From Nitrosomonadaceae bacterium (GTDB lineage Bacteria > Pseudomonadota > Gammaproteobacteria > Burkholderiales > Usitatibacteraceae): DNA of 30,485 bases. Where the stretch lies: NCBI GenBank assembly GCA_021300055.1, contig JAJTHU010000029.1, forward strand, positions 1-30,485, given 5' to 3'. Made by a program: the position numbers and the translations under genes. Positions within the stretch are counted from its first letter, which is position 1. Each line of letters begins with the position of its first letter. Positions 16,784-23,359 of this stretch are shown one piece after another. Below the pieces are notes generated by a model. The model did no database searches and was not told the DNA's origin. It was given only the letters and a program-made list of their open reading frames with translations.

Positions 16784-17185
16784 CTAGTTGCTGCAGAACG
16801 CGTCGCGCGTCATGGCGACGATCTTGATGACGCGCTTATCGTCGATGCGGTAGAAGGTTTTCTTGCCCTCGTTGCGCGAGGTGATCATGCCGCTGGCCTT
16901 GAGGATGCCCAAGTGCTGCGAGACGTTGCCTTGTGTCGTGCCAACCGCCTCGACGATCTCGCCGACGGCGATCTCGCCAGAAGAGAGCAGGCACAAAATC
17001 TTGATCCGCAAAGGGTGCGCCATCGCTTGCATTGCCATGGCGGCCTGCTCGATGTTCTCGGTCTTGCCGATCAGGTCAAAGATGTCGCCGCTCTGAGCGC
17101 TTGGCTTCGCTGCCTTTGCCGACTTTGCCTGGGGCGCGGACTTCTTGGGTGAATTCTTGGGTGCGGTTCGAGGGGAGGTGGCCAT
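16784..17185 (-). CDS. ArsR-family dithiol repressor of the SqrR/BigR/SoxR(sulfur) type
   Basis: This 133-aa winged-helix regulator has an Ala/Lys/Pro-rich N-terminal extension (about 1-33). The ArsR core follows, with AHPLRIKILCLLSSGEIAVG, the recognition helix TTQGNVSQHLGILKASG, and the wing SRNEGKKTFYRI. Cys65 (in ILCLL) and Cys131 (near the C-terminus, AFC) are the only cysteines, 66 residues apart. SqrR (C41/C107) and BigR (C42/C108) have the same spacing and form a tetrasulfide or disulfide with persulfides that releases DNA. The gene is divergent from soxC, with a promoter-operator between them. It is therefore probably the persulfide-responsive repressor of the sox cluster (inference). 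No clear Shine-Dalgarno is seen before the ATG, so it may be leaderless or start later. Confidence 0.9.
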   Translation of the reverse strand: MATSPRTAPKNSPKKSAPQAKSAKAAKPSAQSGDIFDLIGKTENIEQAAMAMQAMAHPLRIKILCLLSSGEIAVGEIVEAVGTTQGNVSQHLGILKASGMITSRNEGKKTFYRIDDKRVIKIVAMTRDAFCSN

Positions 17186-17279
17186 GGGGGGAGTTTACCT
17201 AGCAGCCCGAGCGCGCAACAAGAAAAGCGAGGTCTCGACGGAAATTGACATAGGTCAGGCCGAATTGCTGCGCTGCGGA

Positions 17280-17310
17280 ATGACAAAGCATTAGGATTAA
17301 CTAATATTAG
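17280..17310 (+). promoter_or_regulatory. Candidate soxC promoter with overlapping operator
   Basis: ATGACA (17280-17285) and TAATAT (17302-17307) are separated by 16 nt. The -10 is embedded in the perfect palindrome CTAATATTAG (17301-17310), and a second nested inverted repeat TTAG-N6-CTAA covers 17291-17304. This AT-rich patch stands out in the GC-rich 156-nt divergent spacer. A bound ArsR-type dimer here would block RNA polymerase. The promoter for the regulator itself is not evident. Confidence 0.6.
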
Positions 17311-17341
17311 GCAACCCTAACGTAAGGCCGCCGGTCAAACG

Positions 17342-18715
17342 ATGCCAACCAAGTACCCTGAATCAACCGTACCCGCGCAAACCGGGAGAGTGCTCAAGGC
17401 TCCCGAGCACTTCCTTTCTCAGGCGCAGATCGCCGAAGTGCAAGCGGGGCGTCGTGATTTTCTGCGCGGCGTGTTTGCGAGCGCGCTTGCCGGTGCATCT
17501 GCGACCGCGGGCGTCGCGGCCGCTCAGGCCGCTGGGGTCTCTGGATTCAAGGGTGACCCGAACATTCTCGAGTTGCCAGAGCACACCACAGGCCTTGGGT
17601 CGCCAGTCGCTGCACTTGGTTACGGCACGCCATCCAAGTGGGAGAAGAATTTGCAACGCCGCGAAAGCCCCGGGCTGACGCGCGTCTCGGCGGCATCCGT
17701 TTCTTTCTGTCCGCTACAGGGGCTGTTCGGCATCATTACCCCGAACGGTCTGCACTTTGAGCGACACCATCAAGGCTGGTGGGATATAGACCCGTCCAAA
17801 CACCGTTTTATGATCAACGGCTTGGTGAGGAACCCCAAGGTTTACACCATGGACGACCTCATGCGTTTGCCGTCGGTTTCGCGCATGCACTTCATCGAGT
17901 GCGGTGCCAATACTGGCATGGAGTGGGGCAACGTTGCGGTGCCTACGGTGCAGTACACACACGGCATGCTAAGTTGCTGCGAGTTCACTGGGGTGCCACT
18001 TTCGGTGTTGCTTGAAGATTGCGGATTCGACAAGGTAAAGGGCAAGTACATCTTGGCTGAGGGTTCCGATGGGTCGAGCATGACGCGCACCATCTCGATG
18101 AACCGCGCGCTCGACGACTGCATCGTCGCCTACGCGATGAATGGCGAAATGTTGCGGCCTGAGAATGGCTACCCGCTCCGCTTGGTGGCGCCAGGACTGC
18201 AAGGCGTTTCGTGGGTGAAGTGGCTGCGTCGCATTGAAGTGGGTGACCAACCGTACGGCAGCAAGGACGAGGTGCTGCACTACATCGACCTCATGCCAGA
18301 TGGTACGCACCGCCAGTACACCAGCATTCAAGAATGCAAGTCCGTCATCACCACACCTTCCGGCGGGCAGACTTTGCTCGATAAGGGGTTCTATAACGTC
18401 AGCGGCTTGGCTTGGTCGGGACGCGGCAAGATCAAACGGGTCGATGTTTCTTTCGACGGCGGCCAGAACTGGCGCACGGCGAAGTTGGAAACGCCTGTGC
18501 TGACCAAGTGCCTGACGCGTTTCAACATCAGCTTCGTGTGGGATGGCTCACCCTGTGTGCTGCAAAGCCGCGCGATTGACGATACGGGATACGTGCAACC
18601 GAAGATTAATCAGCTTCGCGCCGTACGAGGTACACGGTCGATTTATCACAACAACGCCATTCAGAGCTGGAAGCTTGCGGCGAGTGGCGAAGTTTCGAAC
18701 GTGCAGGTGTATTGA
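17342..18715 (+). CDS. soxC: Sulfane dehydrogenase molybdenum subunit SoxC
   Basis: This 457-aa protein belongs to the sulfite-oxidase fold. The Tat signal G-R37-R38-D-F-L-R is followed by an Ala-rich hydrophobic segment, so the folded Moco enzyme is exported to the periplasm. The Moco-binding domain includes LFGIITPNGLHFERHHQGWWDID and the molybdenum ligand Cys187 in FIECGANTG. A dimerisation domain follows (from about residue 330, VDVSFDGGQNWRTA). With the cytochrome SoxD it oxidises the SoxY-bound sulfane sulfur in a six-electron step. Its presence implies complete thiosulfate oxidation to sulfate rather than sulfur-globule storage (established for Kelly-Friedrich systems). It is the first gene after the candidate promoter, and soxD begins 1 nt after its stop. 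Confidence 0.95.
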   Translation: MPTKYPESTVPAQTGRVLKAPEHFLSQAQIAEVQAGRRDFLRGVFASALAGASATAGVAAAQAAGVSGFKGDPNILELPEHTTGLGSPVAALGYGTPSKWEKNLQRRESPGLTRVSAASVSFCPLQGLFGIITPNGLHFERHHQGWWDIDPSKHRFMINGLVRNPKVYTMDDLMRLPSVSRMHFIECGANTGMEWGNVAVPTVQYTHGMLSCCEFTGVPLSVLLEDCGFDKVKGKYILAEGSDGSSMTRTISMNRALDDCIVAYAMNGEMLRPENGYPLRLVAPGLQGVSWVKWLRRIEVGDQPYGSKDEVLHYIDLMPDGTHRQYTSIQECKSVITTPSGGQTLLDKGFYNVSGLAWSGRGKIKRVDVSFDGGQNWRTAKLETPVLTKCLTRFNISFVWDGSPCVLQSRAIDDTGYVQPKINQLRAVRGTRSIYHNNAIQSWKLAASGEVSNVQVY

Positions 18716-18716
18716 G

Positions 18717-19904
18717 ATGGGTGCATTCATCATCAACGTCCCAGCTAACGTTTCGTTATTCCCGCGCAGGCGGGAATCCAATTTCGTCGAATTTCGCAAG
18801 TGTTTGCAAACTTGGATTCCCGCCTGCGCGGGAATGACGATGTTGGTGCTTTTCCTAGGCATCGTAGGCAACGCTCTTGCTCAGTCCGCACCACAGAAAT
18901 TCCCCGGAGTGGGCCGTGCCGCCACGCCTGCCGAGGTCGCCAAATGGGACATCGACGTGCGTCCTGATCTCAAGGGGCTCCCGAAGGGCAGCGGTTCCGT
19001 CGCGCGCGGTCAGCAAGTTTGGGAAGCGAAGTGTGAGTCGTGTCACGGTGCGTTCGGCGAATCCAACGAAGTCTTTACGCCCATCGTCGGCGGCACCACC
19101 AAAGCCGATATTGAATCAGGGCGTGTGGCCAACTTGCGTCGCGCGGATTTCCCGCAGCGCACCACATTGATGAAACTGGCACACCTATCCTCGCTGTGGG
19201 ATTACATCAACCGCGCCATGCCCTGGAATGCGCCCAAGAGCTTGAGCGCCGATGACGTCTACGCCGTGACGGCATACATCCTGCATCTTGGCGACATTTT
19301 GCCGGCTGACTTTGTATTGTCGGACGCCAACATGGCGCAAGTACAAAACCGCTTGCCGAACCGCAACGGTCTGCAGAAGTACACACCTAAGTGGGATGTG
19401 CGCGGCAAAGGCGATGTGACAAACGTGGCGTGCATGCAGAACTGCAAGCAGGAAATGAAGATCACCTCAAACTTGCCGGACCACGCACGCGATGCACATG
19501 GCAACCTTGCCGAGCAGCATCGTCTGATTGGTCCCGTGCGGGGTGCGGACACCACCAAGCCCGCGCCTACTGCGCCGCTCCTAGCGCGTGCTGCACTGCC
19601 TGCTGTGGCCGTTGCGCCAACCCCGCGCGGCGACCCGCCGCCAGCAGTACCCTCGGGTGCGGCGTTAGCTCGCAAGCACAACTGCACGGCTTGCCATGCA
19701 CAAGCGAGTAAGCTCGTCGGGCCGAGCTACGCCGAGGTTGCCGCGAAGTACGCGAACGATGCGAATGCAGTTAGCAAGATGATGGAAAAGATCAAAATAG
19801 GTGGGTCTGGCGCGTGGGGTGTGATTCCCATGCCACCGCATCCCACCATGACAGATGCGGAACTCAAGGCGCTTGCCGAGTGGGCGCTTCGTGGTGGCAA
19901 GTAA
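18717..19904 (+). CDS. soxD: Diheme cytochrome c subunit SoxD
   Basis: This periplasmic c-type cytochrome is the electron-accepting partner of SoxC. Two heme motifs are present: CESCH (residues 106-110 from this start) and CTACH (about 323-327) with a following SKLVGPSY. They are linked by a domain containing NRAMPWNAPKSLSADDVYAVTAYILHLG and a Pro/Ala linker. The 5' end is odd. A 78-bp inverted repeat (18758-18835) is in frame and encodes about 26 residues (FPRRRESN to WIPACAGM). The real signal peptide, TMLVLFLGIVGNALAQ, begins right after it. ATG codons at 18834 and 18840 are in frame. The first is formed by the repeat edge and would give about 356 aa. AGGTG before 18717 supports the coupled upstream start. 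Which one is used is undecided. Confidence 0.9.
   Translation: MGAFIINVPANVSLFPRRRESNFVEFRKCLQTWIPACAGMTMLVLFLGIVGNALAQSAPQKFPGVGRAATPAEVAKWDIDVRPDLKGLPKGSGSVARGQQVWEAKCESCHGAFGESNEVFTPIVGGTTKADIESGRVANLRRADFPQRTTLMKLAHLSSLWDYINRAMPWNAPKSLSADDVYAVTAYILHLGDILPADFVLSDANMAQVQNRLPNRNGLQKYTPKWDVRGKGDVTNVACMQNCKQEMKITSNLPDHARDAHGNLAEQHRLIGPVRGADTTKPAPTAPLLARAALPAVAVAPTPRGDPPPAVPSGAALARKHNCTACHAQASKLVGPSYAEVAAKYANDANAVSKMMEKIKIGGSGAWGVIPMPPHPTMTDAELKALAEWALRGGK
18758..18835. repeat. dRS3-like inverted repeat element A inside the 5' end of soxD
   Basis: Two perfect 24-bp arms (18758-18781 and 18812-18835) flank a 30-bp loop. Each outer end carries the ATTCCC-N8-GGGAAT core known as dRS3 in Neisseria and common in other Betaproteobacteria. 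A related element lies at 23247-23327. The right edge runs into GACG and supplies the in-frame ATG at 18834 of soxD. Confidence 0.85.
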
Positions 19905-20015
19905 GTAAAAGCAGTGCTGCACCCTGCGCAAAACGTCCAGAGTGTAGTCTTGTATAGTGAAAGAGCTCATTAGTAATGTGGCAATCAAGCAGGCAGCAAA
20001 CAGAAAGGAACAACC

Positions 20016-20483
20016 ATGAACAGACGTGAAGCAATCAAAGCGGGGTCCGGCACAACAGTGTTGGCGATGATGATCGGCGCAGGCCTCATCAAGCCAACCG
20101 ATGCATTCGCGCAAGAATGGAACAAAAACGCGTTTGAGGCCAAAAACCTCAACGACACGGTGAAGGCCCTCGGTGGTACCTCAGCGGTGGAGTCAAAGGA
20201 CATCACCTTTGTCAATGCACCCGACATCGCTGAAAACGGTGCGGTGGTGCCGGTTGGCGTACAAAGCCGTATTGGCAAAACCGACATGATCGCGATCTTG
20301 GTCGAGAAGAATCCGAACTCGATGGCGTGTTCGTTCAACATCCCAGATGGCACGGAAGCGGTTGTGTCTACCCGTGTGAAGATGGGGCAGACCTCCAACG
20401 TGCACGCAGTGGTGCGCGCGGACGGTAAGTTCTATTACGCGACGAAAGAAATTAAGGTAACCCTAGGCGGGTGCGGGGGATAG
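20016..20483 (+). CDS. soxY: Thiosulfate carrier protein SoxY
   Basis: This 155-aa carrier has an N-terminal Tat-like signal (NRREAIKAGSGTTVLAMMIGAGLIKPTDAFA). The mature domain begins QEWNKNAFEAKNLNDTVKALGG. The C-terminus is VTLGGCGG, the flexible swinging arm whose Cys153 covalently carries thiosulfate-derived sulfur during the Sox cycle in the periplasm. It has a strong Shine-Dalgarno (AAAGGA) before the ATG at 20016. The 111-nt gap after soxD contains a TATAGT (19953-19958), so an internal promoter is possible, but no good -35 was found. Two stable stem-loops separate it from its partner gene soxZ. Confidence 0.97.
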   Translation: MNRREAIKAGSGTTVLAMMIGAGLIKPTDAFAQEWNKNAFEAKNLNDTVKALGGTSAVESKDITFVNAPDIAENGAVVPVGVQSRIGKTDMIAILVEKNPNSMACSFNIPDGTEAVVSTRVKMGQTSNVHAVVRADGKFYYATKEIKVTLGGCGG

Positions 20484-20497
20484 TGCGATCAGGGTTT

Positions 20498-20555
20498 CGC
20501 GTCGCAAACTGCTTTGCGACGCGCTGATAGCACCGGCATCGCTCTGTCGATGCCG
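20498..20555 (+). promoter_or_regulatory. Two intercistronic stem-loops between soxY and soxZ
   Basis: Hairpin 1 (20498-20523) has a perfect 11-bp stem, CGCGTCGCAAA with loop CTGC. Hairpin 2 (20534-20555) has a perfect 8-bp stem, CGGCATCG with loop CTCTGT. Neither is followed by a T tract, so transcription probably continues. They may act as mRNA-stability or processing elements that set the SoxY:SoxZ ratio (inference). The strong AAGGAG site of soxZ lies just after them. Confidence 0.6.
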
Positions 20556-20590
20556 CAACTGAACTGAAAAGAAAATTGTAAGGAGTAAAA

Positions 20591-20911
20591 ATGTCAGATC
20601 CGATGAGAATCCGTGCCCAACTAAGTGGCAGTACCGTCGATGTACGCGTGCTCATGGCACACGAAATGGAAACCGGTCAGCGTCGCGACGCGTCAGGAAA
20701 AACCGTGCCCGCTTGGTTCATCCAAAACGTCACCGCAACCTACAACGGCAAGACTGTGTTGTCCGCGCAGTGGGGTCCCGCTGTATCCAAAAACCCATTC
20801 TTGTCGTTCCGTTTTAGCGGCGGCAAGGTCGGCGACAAAGTTGTTGTTACCTGGGTAGACAACAAAGGCGGCAAGCGCACTGACGAAGCCGCCATCACGG
20901 CAGCCGCTTAA
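20591..20911 (+). CDS. soxZ: Thiosulfate carrier partner SoxZ
   Basis: This 106-aa immunoglobulin-like protein forms the SoxYZ heterodimer. It begins MSDPMRIRAQLSGSTVDVRVLMAHEMETGQRRD, with the conserved PAWFIQNVTATYNGKTVLSAQWGPAVSKNPFLSFRF core and ending with VTWVDNKGGKRTDEAAI. It has no signal peptide and is exported in complex with Tat-targeted SoxY (known for the family). AAGGAG sits 6 nt before the ATG. It is followed 3 nt later by the GTG-started lipoprotein gene. Confidence 0.97.
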   Translation: MSDPMRIRAQLSGSTVDVRVLMAHEMETGQRRDASGKTVPAWFIQNVTATYNGKTVLSAQWGPAVSKNPFLSFRFSGGKVGDKVVVTWVDNKGGKRTDEAAITAAA

Positions 20912-20914
20912 GCC

Positions 20915-21397
20915 GTGAAGCCCCAATCGCGAAAGCTTGCGCTCGCCAGTTCCCTGGCGGGTGCTGCGTTGTTACTCAACGGCTGTGTTGCCGTCGTTGG
21001 CAACGCGGACGCACCGGCGAAAGCCAAGGTCAGTGTTGATCAGCCCGTCAAGGTGATCTACCACGTCAGTGAGGGGATGGACCAAGCGACCAACGCGCTG
21101 CGCAACATCCGCAACCACCTTTCAGCTGATCCGACTGCGAAGATATCGGTGGTGACGCACGCCAACGGGGTCGATTTCTTGCTCGACGGTGCAAAAGACA
21201 AGAATGGTAACGACTACGTTTCCAACGTACAGGAGCTCGTGAAGCGCGGTGTCGATTTTCGTCTATGTCGTTTGACGTTGGAGCGCCGAAACATTGACGT
21301 CAAGCGTGTCATCGAAGAGGCGCGCCTTGTGCCTAGCGGTGTCGCCGAAGTAGCGAGGTTGCAAGCAAGAGAAGGGTACGTGTATCTGAAGCCGTAG
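20915..21397 (+). CDS. DsrE-like sulfur-locus lipoprotein
   Basis: This 160-aa protein with a GTG start lies 3 nt after the soxZ stop. The N-terminus KLALASSLAGAALLLNGC is a lipoprotein signal, with the lipobox L-N-G-C (Cys24) and then VAVVGNADAPAKA. The rest looks like a DsrE/DsrF-type fold: VKVIYHVSEGMDQATNALRNIRNHLSADPTAKISVVTHANGVDFLLDGAKD and later RGVDFRLCRLTLERRNID. DsrE-family proteins commonly move sulfur as cysteine persulfides. The single mature-domain Cys in FRLCRLTL matches the usual sulfur-accepting position of such proteins. Its place between soxZ and soxA and its envelope anchoring suggest a periplasmic sulfur relay or scavenging role beside the Sox cycle (inference, not a classical Sox component). 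Confidence 0.82.
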   Translation: MKPQSRKLALASSLAGAALLLNGCVAVVGNADAPAKAKVSVDQPVKVIYHVSEGMDQATNALRNIRNHLSADPTAKISVVTHANGVDFLLDGAKDKNGNDYVSNVQELVKRGVDFRLCRLTLERRNIDVKRVIEEARLVPSGVAEVARLQAREGYVYLKP

Positions 21398-21453
21398 CGA
21401 AAAGCAACAAACGAAAACAGCGCGCAAACAGAACAACATGAGGAGAATTCACC

Positions 21454-22365
21454 ATGCGCAGTGAACGAATACTGACCTGTATCACCGCGACGACCGCGGC
21501 CCTTGTACTGTTGGGCATGTCTGCCCTGGCGCAAGCGCAATCGTCTTCTGGGGCACCCGCAAAACCCGCGCCAAAGGCAGCGCCTGCAAAGGCGGCTCCC
21601 GTAAAAGCCGAGGCAACTCGCAGTAGCAATGCGACAGTGCGCGAGATCGAGAAGTACCGCGAAGCGCTCGCTGACGGCAATCCTGCCGATCTGTGGGAAG
21701 CGCGCGGCGAAGATCTCTGGAAGCAAAAGCGCGGCCCGAAGATGGCATCACTCGAGCAGTGTGATTTGGGCCTCGGTCCAGGTAAGGTCAAAGGGGCGTA
21801 TGCACAGCTGCCACGCTACTTTGAAGACACCGACAAAGTTGAAGACCTTGAGTCCCGTCTCGTTACTTGCATGGTCATGTTGCAAGGCTTTACGTATGAC
21901 CAAGCCAAGCGTGCGCCATTTGGCTCGCCAGACAACAAGCCTGCAATGGAAGCGCTCGTTGCTTACGTCACTGCCAACTCGCGCGGCGTGAAGATGAACG
22001 TGGGCATGAAGCATCCCAAAGAGAAAGAGGCTTACGAAATTGGCAAGCGCCTGTTCTTCCATCGCGGCGGACCACATGACTTCTCTTGCGCGACCTGCCA
22101 CGCACAAGACGATATCCGTATTCGCCTACAAGACTTGCCCAACCTCACCAAAAAAGAGCCCGCACAACGAGCCTACACCGCTTGGCCTGCATACCGGGTG
22201 AGCCAAGGTGAACTGCGTTCCTTCCAGTGGCGCCTGTTCGATTGCTTCCGGCAGCAGCGTTTCCCTGAGTTGGAATTCACCTCGCAAGGCTCGGTCGCGC
22301 TCACGATGTTTTTGGCGCATAACGCGAATGGGGGTACGTACAACGCCCCCTCAATCAAACGATAA
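21454..22365 (+). CDS. soxA: SoxAX cytochrome subunit SoxA (monoheme type)
   Basis: This 303-aa L-cysteine S-thiosulfotransferase subunit has a signal peptide (about 1-28, ending ALAQA), followed by an Ala/Lys/Pro linker. One CXXCH heme site is visible, CATCH (212-216), and the persulfide active-site Cys264 lies in RLFDCFRQQRFPE. In diheme SoxA a first CXXCH lies near the N-terminal domain. Here that region only has two separate cysteines (in LEQCDLG and VTCMVMLQG), as in monoheme SoxA where they form a disulfide. With SoxX it oxidatively links thiosulfate to the SoxY swinging-arm Cys. A strong GAGGAG site precedes the ATG. A long inverted repeat separates it from soxX. Confidence 0.96.
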   Translation: MRSERILTCITATTAALVLLGMSALAQAQSSSGAPAKPAPKAAPAKAAPVKAEATRSSNATVREIEKYREALADGNPADLWEARGEDLWKQKRGPKMASLEQCDLGLGPGKVKGAYAQLPRYFEDTDKVEDLESRLVTCMVMLQGFTYDQAKRAPFGSPDNKPAMEALVAYVTANSRGVKMNVGMKHPKEKEAYEIGKRLFFHRGGPHDFSCATCHAQDDIRIRLQDLPNLTKKEPAQRAYTAWPAYRVSQGELRSFQWRLFDCFRQQRFPELEFTSQGSVALTMFLAHNANGGTYNAPSIKR

Positions 22366-22398
22366 GCGAAATTCTGCTGCGCTCGGTGATGCTTTGTT

Positions 22399-22457
22399 GG
22401 AAATCGGCTCGACCTCCTCATGTATAACAAATACATTCCGGGCTCTCGCCGATTTCC
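22399..22457 (+). promoter_or_regulatory. Long-loop inverted repeat between soxA and soxX
   Basis: GGAAATCGGC (22399-22408) and GCCGATTTCC (22448-22457) are perfect 10-bp arms separated by 39 nt in the 147-nt soxA-soxX gap. There is no T tract. It could fold in the mRNA as an intercistronic structure. No function can be shown from sequence alone. Confidence 0.45.
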
Positions 22458-22512
22458 GCCTCGCCTGACCGTCGCTCGCGACGAATTTCGATCACATATC
22501 TCGGAGAGCAAC

Positions 22513-23127
22513 ATGTCAAAAACAAGAGTTCTGATCGCCGGATTGATGGTTTCTGCACTCTGCGCCAACGCGCAAACGCCTGCGCCAAAACCCGACCGCG
22601 CACTCGAAGTGATGAAGTCCTCCTTCAAGGACCGTGGCCAAGCCAAGCTAGATCGCTTGAATCAGGATAAAGCGATGGAGGTTTGCACCAAGTACGCAAC
22701 CACACCTGTTCCGAAGGCGCTCGCCAAGCAGATCGAAGCAGAGAACATGAAAGCCATCCCGTTCCCTGCGGATGGCAAGTATCTGGGCGACTGGAGGGCC
22801 GGTGAACGCATCGCGCAGTCCGGTGTAGGTATGCAGTTCACGGACAACCCTGCCAACCCAAGTGGCGGCAACTGCTACGCTTGCCACAAGCTTTCGCCGC
22901 AAGAGCTTTCCTACGGCACTATTGGCACGAGCCTGTACCAATTCGGCAAGATTCGTGGCTACTCGCCAGAGATTGCCAAGTACGCGTTTGGCAAGATCTA
23001 CAACGCACAGGCTTACACTGCGTGCTCCAACATGCCGCGTTTTGGGCACAACAAGATCCTCACCGAAGCGCAGATCAAAGATTTGGTCGCGCTGCTGATG
23101 GATCCAGAGTCGCCGGTGAACAAGTGA
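22513..23127 (+). CDS. soxX: SoxAX cytochrome subunit SoxX
   Basis: This 204-aa monoheme cytochrome c has a signal peptide (about 1-20, LIAGLMVSALCANAQ). The heme motif CYACH is at 121-125 in NPSGGNCYACHKL, the distal axial ligand is likely the Met of SNMPRFGHN, and the C-terminus is LTEAQIKDLVALLMDPESPVN. It accepts electrons from the SoxA active site and passes them to downstream cytochromes. The frame is open to 22420, but the ATG at 22513 has a GGAGAG site and starts the signal peptide. At about 200 aa it belongs to the longer SoxX group with an N-terminal helical extension. Two repeat elements separate it from the next gene. Confidence 0.96.
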   Translation: MSKTRVLIAGLMVSALCANAQTPAPKPDRALEVMKSSFKDRGQAKLDRLNQDKAMEVCTKYATTPVPKALAKQIEAENMKAIPFPADGKYLGDWRAGERIAQSGVGMQFTDNPANPSGGNCYACHKLSPQELSYGTIGTSLYQFGKIRGYSPEIAKYAFGKIYNAQAYTACSNMPRFGHNKILTEAQIKDLVALLMDPESPVNK

Positions 23128-23181
23128 CGCACTCGGCCCGGAGATCAAGCGCGGAGCGCGTAGAGATTCGGTAGCTGATGC

Positions 23182-23229
23182 GTCATCCCGGACAAGTGAA
23201 CGTAGTGAACGCGATCCGGGATCCAGTGG
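23182..23229. repeat. Short inverted-repeat element C (GTCATCCCGGA type)
   Basis: GTCATCCCGGA is followed by a loop containing a tandem GTGAACG and then TCCGGGATCCA. The 8-bp arms are ATCCCGGA (23185-23192) and TCCGGGAT (23215-23222). This resembles common proteobacterial intergenic repeats. It directly precedes element B. Confidence 0.65.
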
Positions 23230-23246
23230 CTTTTTTCAAAATGATC

Positions 23247-23327
23247 GTCATCCCTGCGCAGGCGGGGCTCCAATTGGACTTTCGCCATTCATTGACAAAC
23301 TTGGATCCCCGCCTGCGCGGGGATGAC
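23247..23327. repeat. dRS3-like inverted repeat element B between soxX and the HbpS-like gene
   Basis: The 27-bp arms 23247-23273 and 23301-23327 pair with two mismatches around a 27-bp loop. The core TGCGCAGGCGGG is shared in type with element A at 18758-18835. It starts GTCATCCC and ends GGGGATGAC, the standard boundary of this repeat class. Confidence 0.85.
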
Positions 23328-23359
23328 ACTCTCTTTTTTCGACGTTATCCGAGGCGCTC

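Noticed and set aside
16775..16793. Terminator between the solute-binding protein and the ArsR regulator
   Set aside because: CAGCGAC and GTTGCTG can pair over 7 bp, but there is no T tract on either strand and it overlaps the regulator's stop region. It is too weak to call.
18758..18835. Possible CRISPR repeat or insertion-sequence end in soxD
   Set aside because: There is one inverted pair only, no regular spacing, no transposase and no target duplication. It matches the dRS3-like intergenic repeat type instead.
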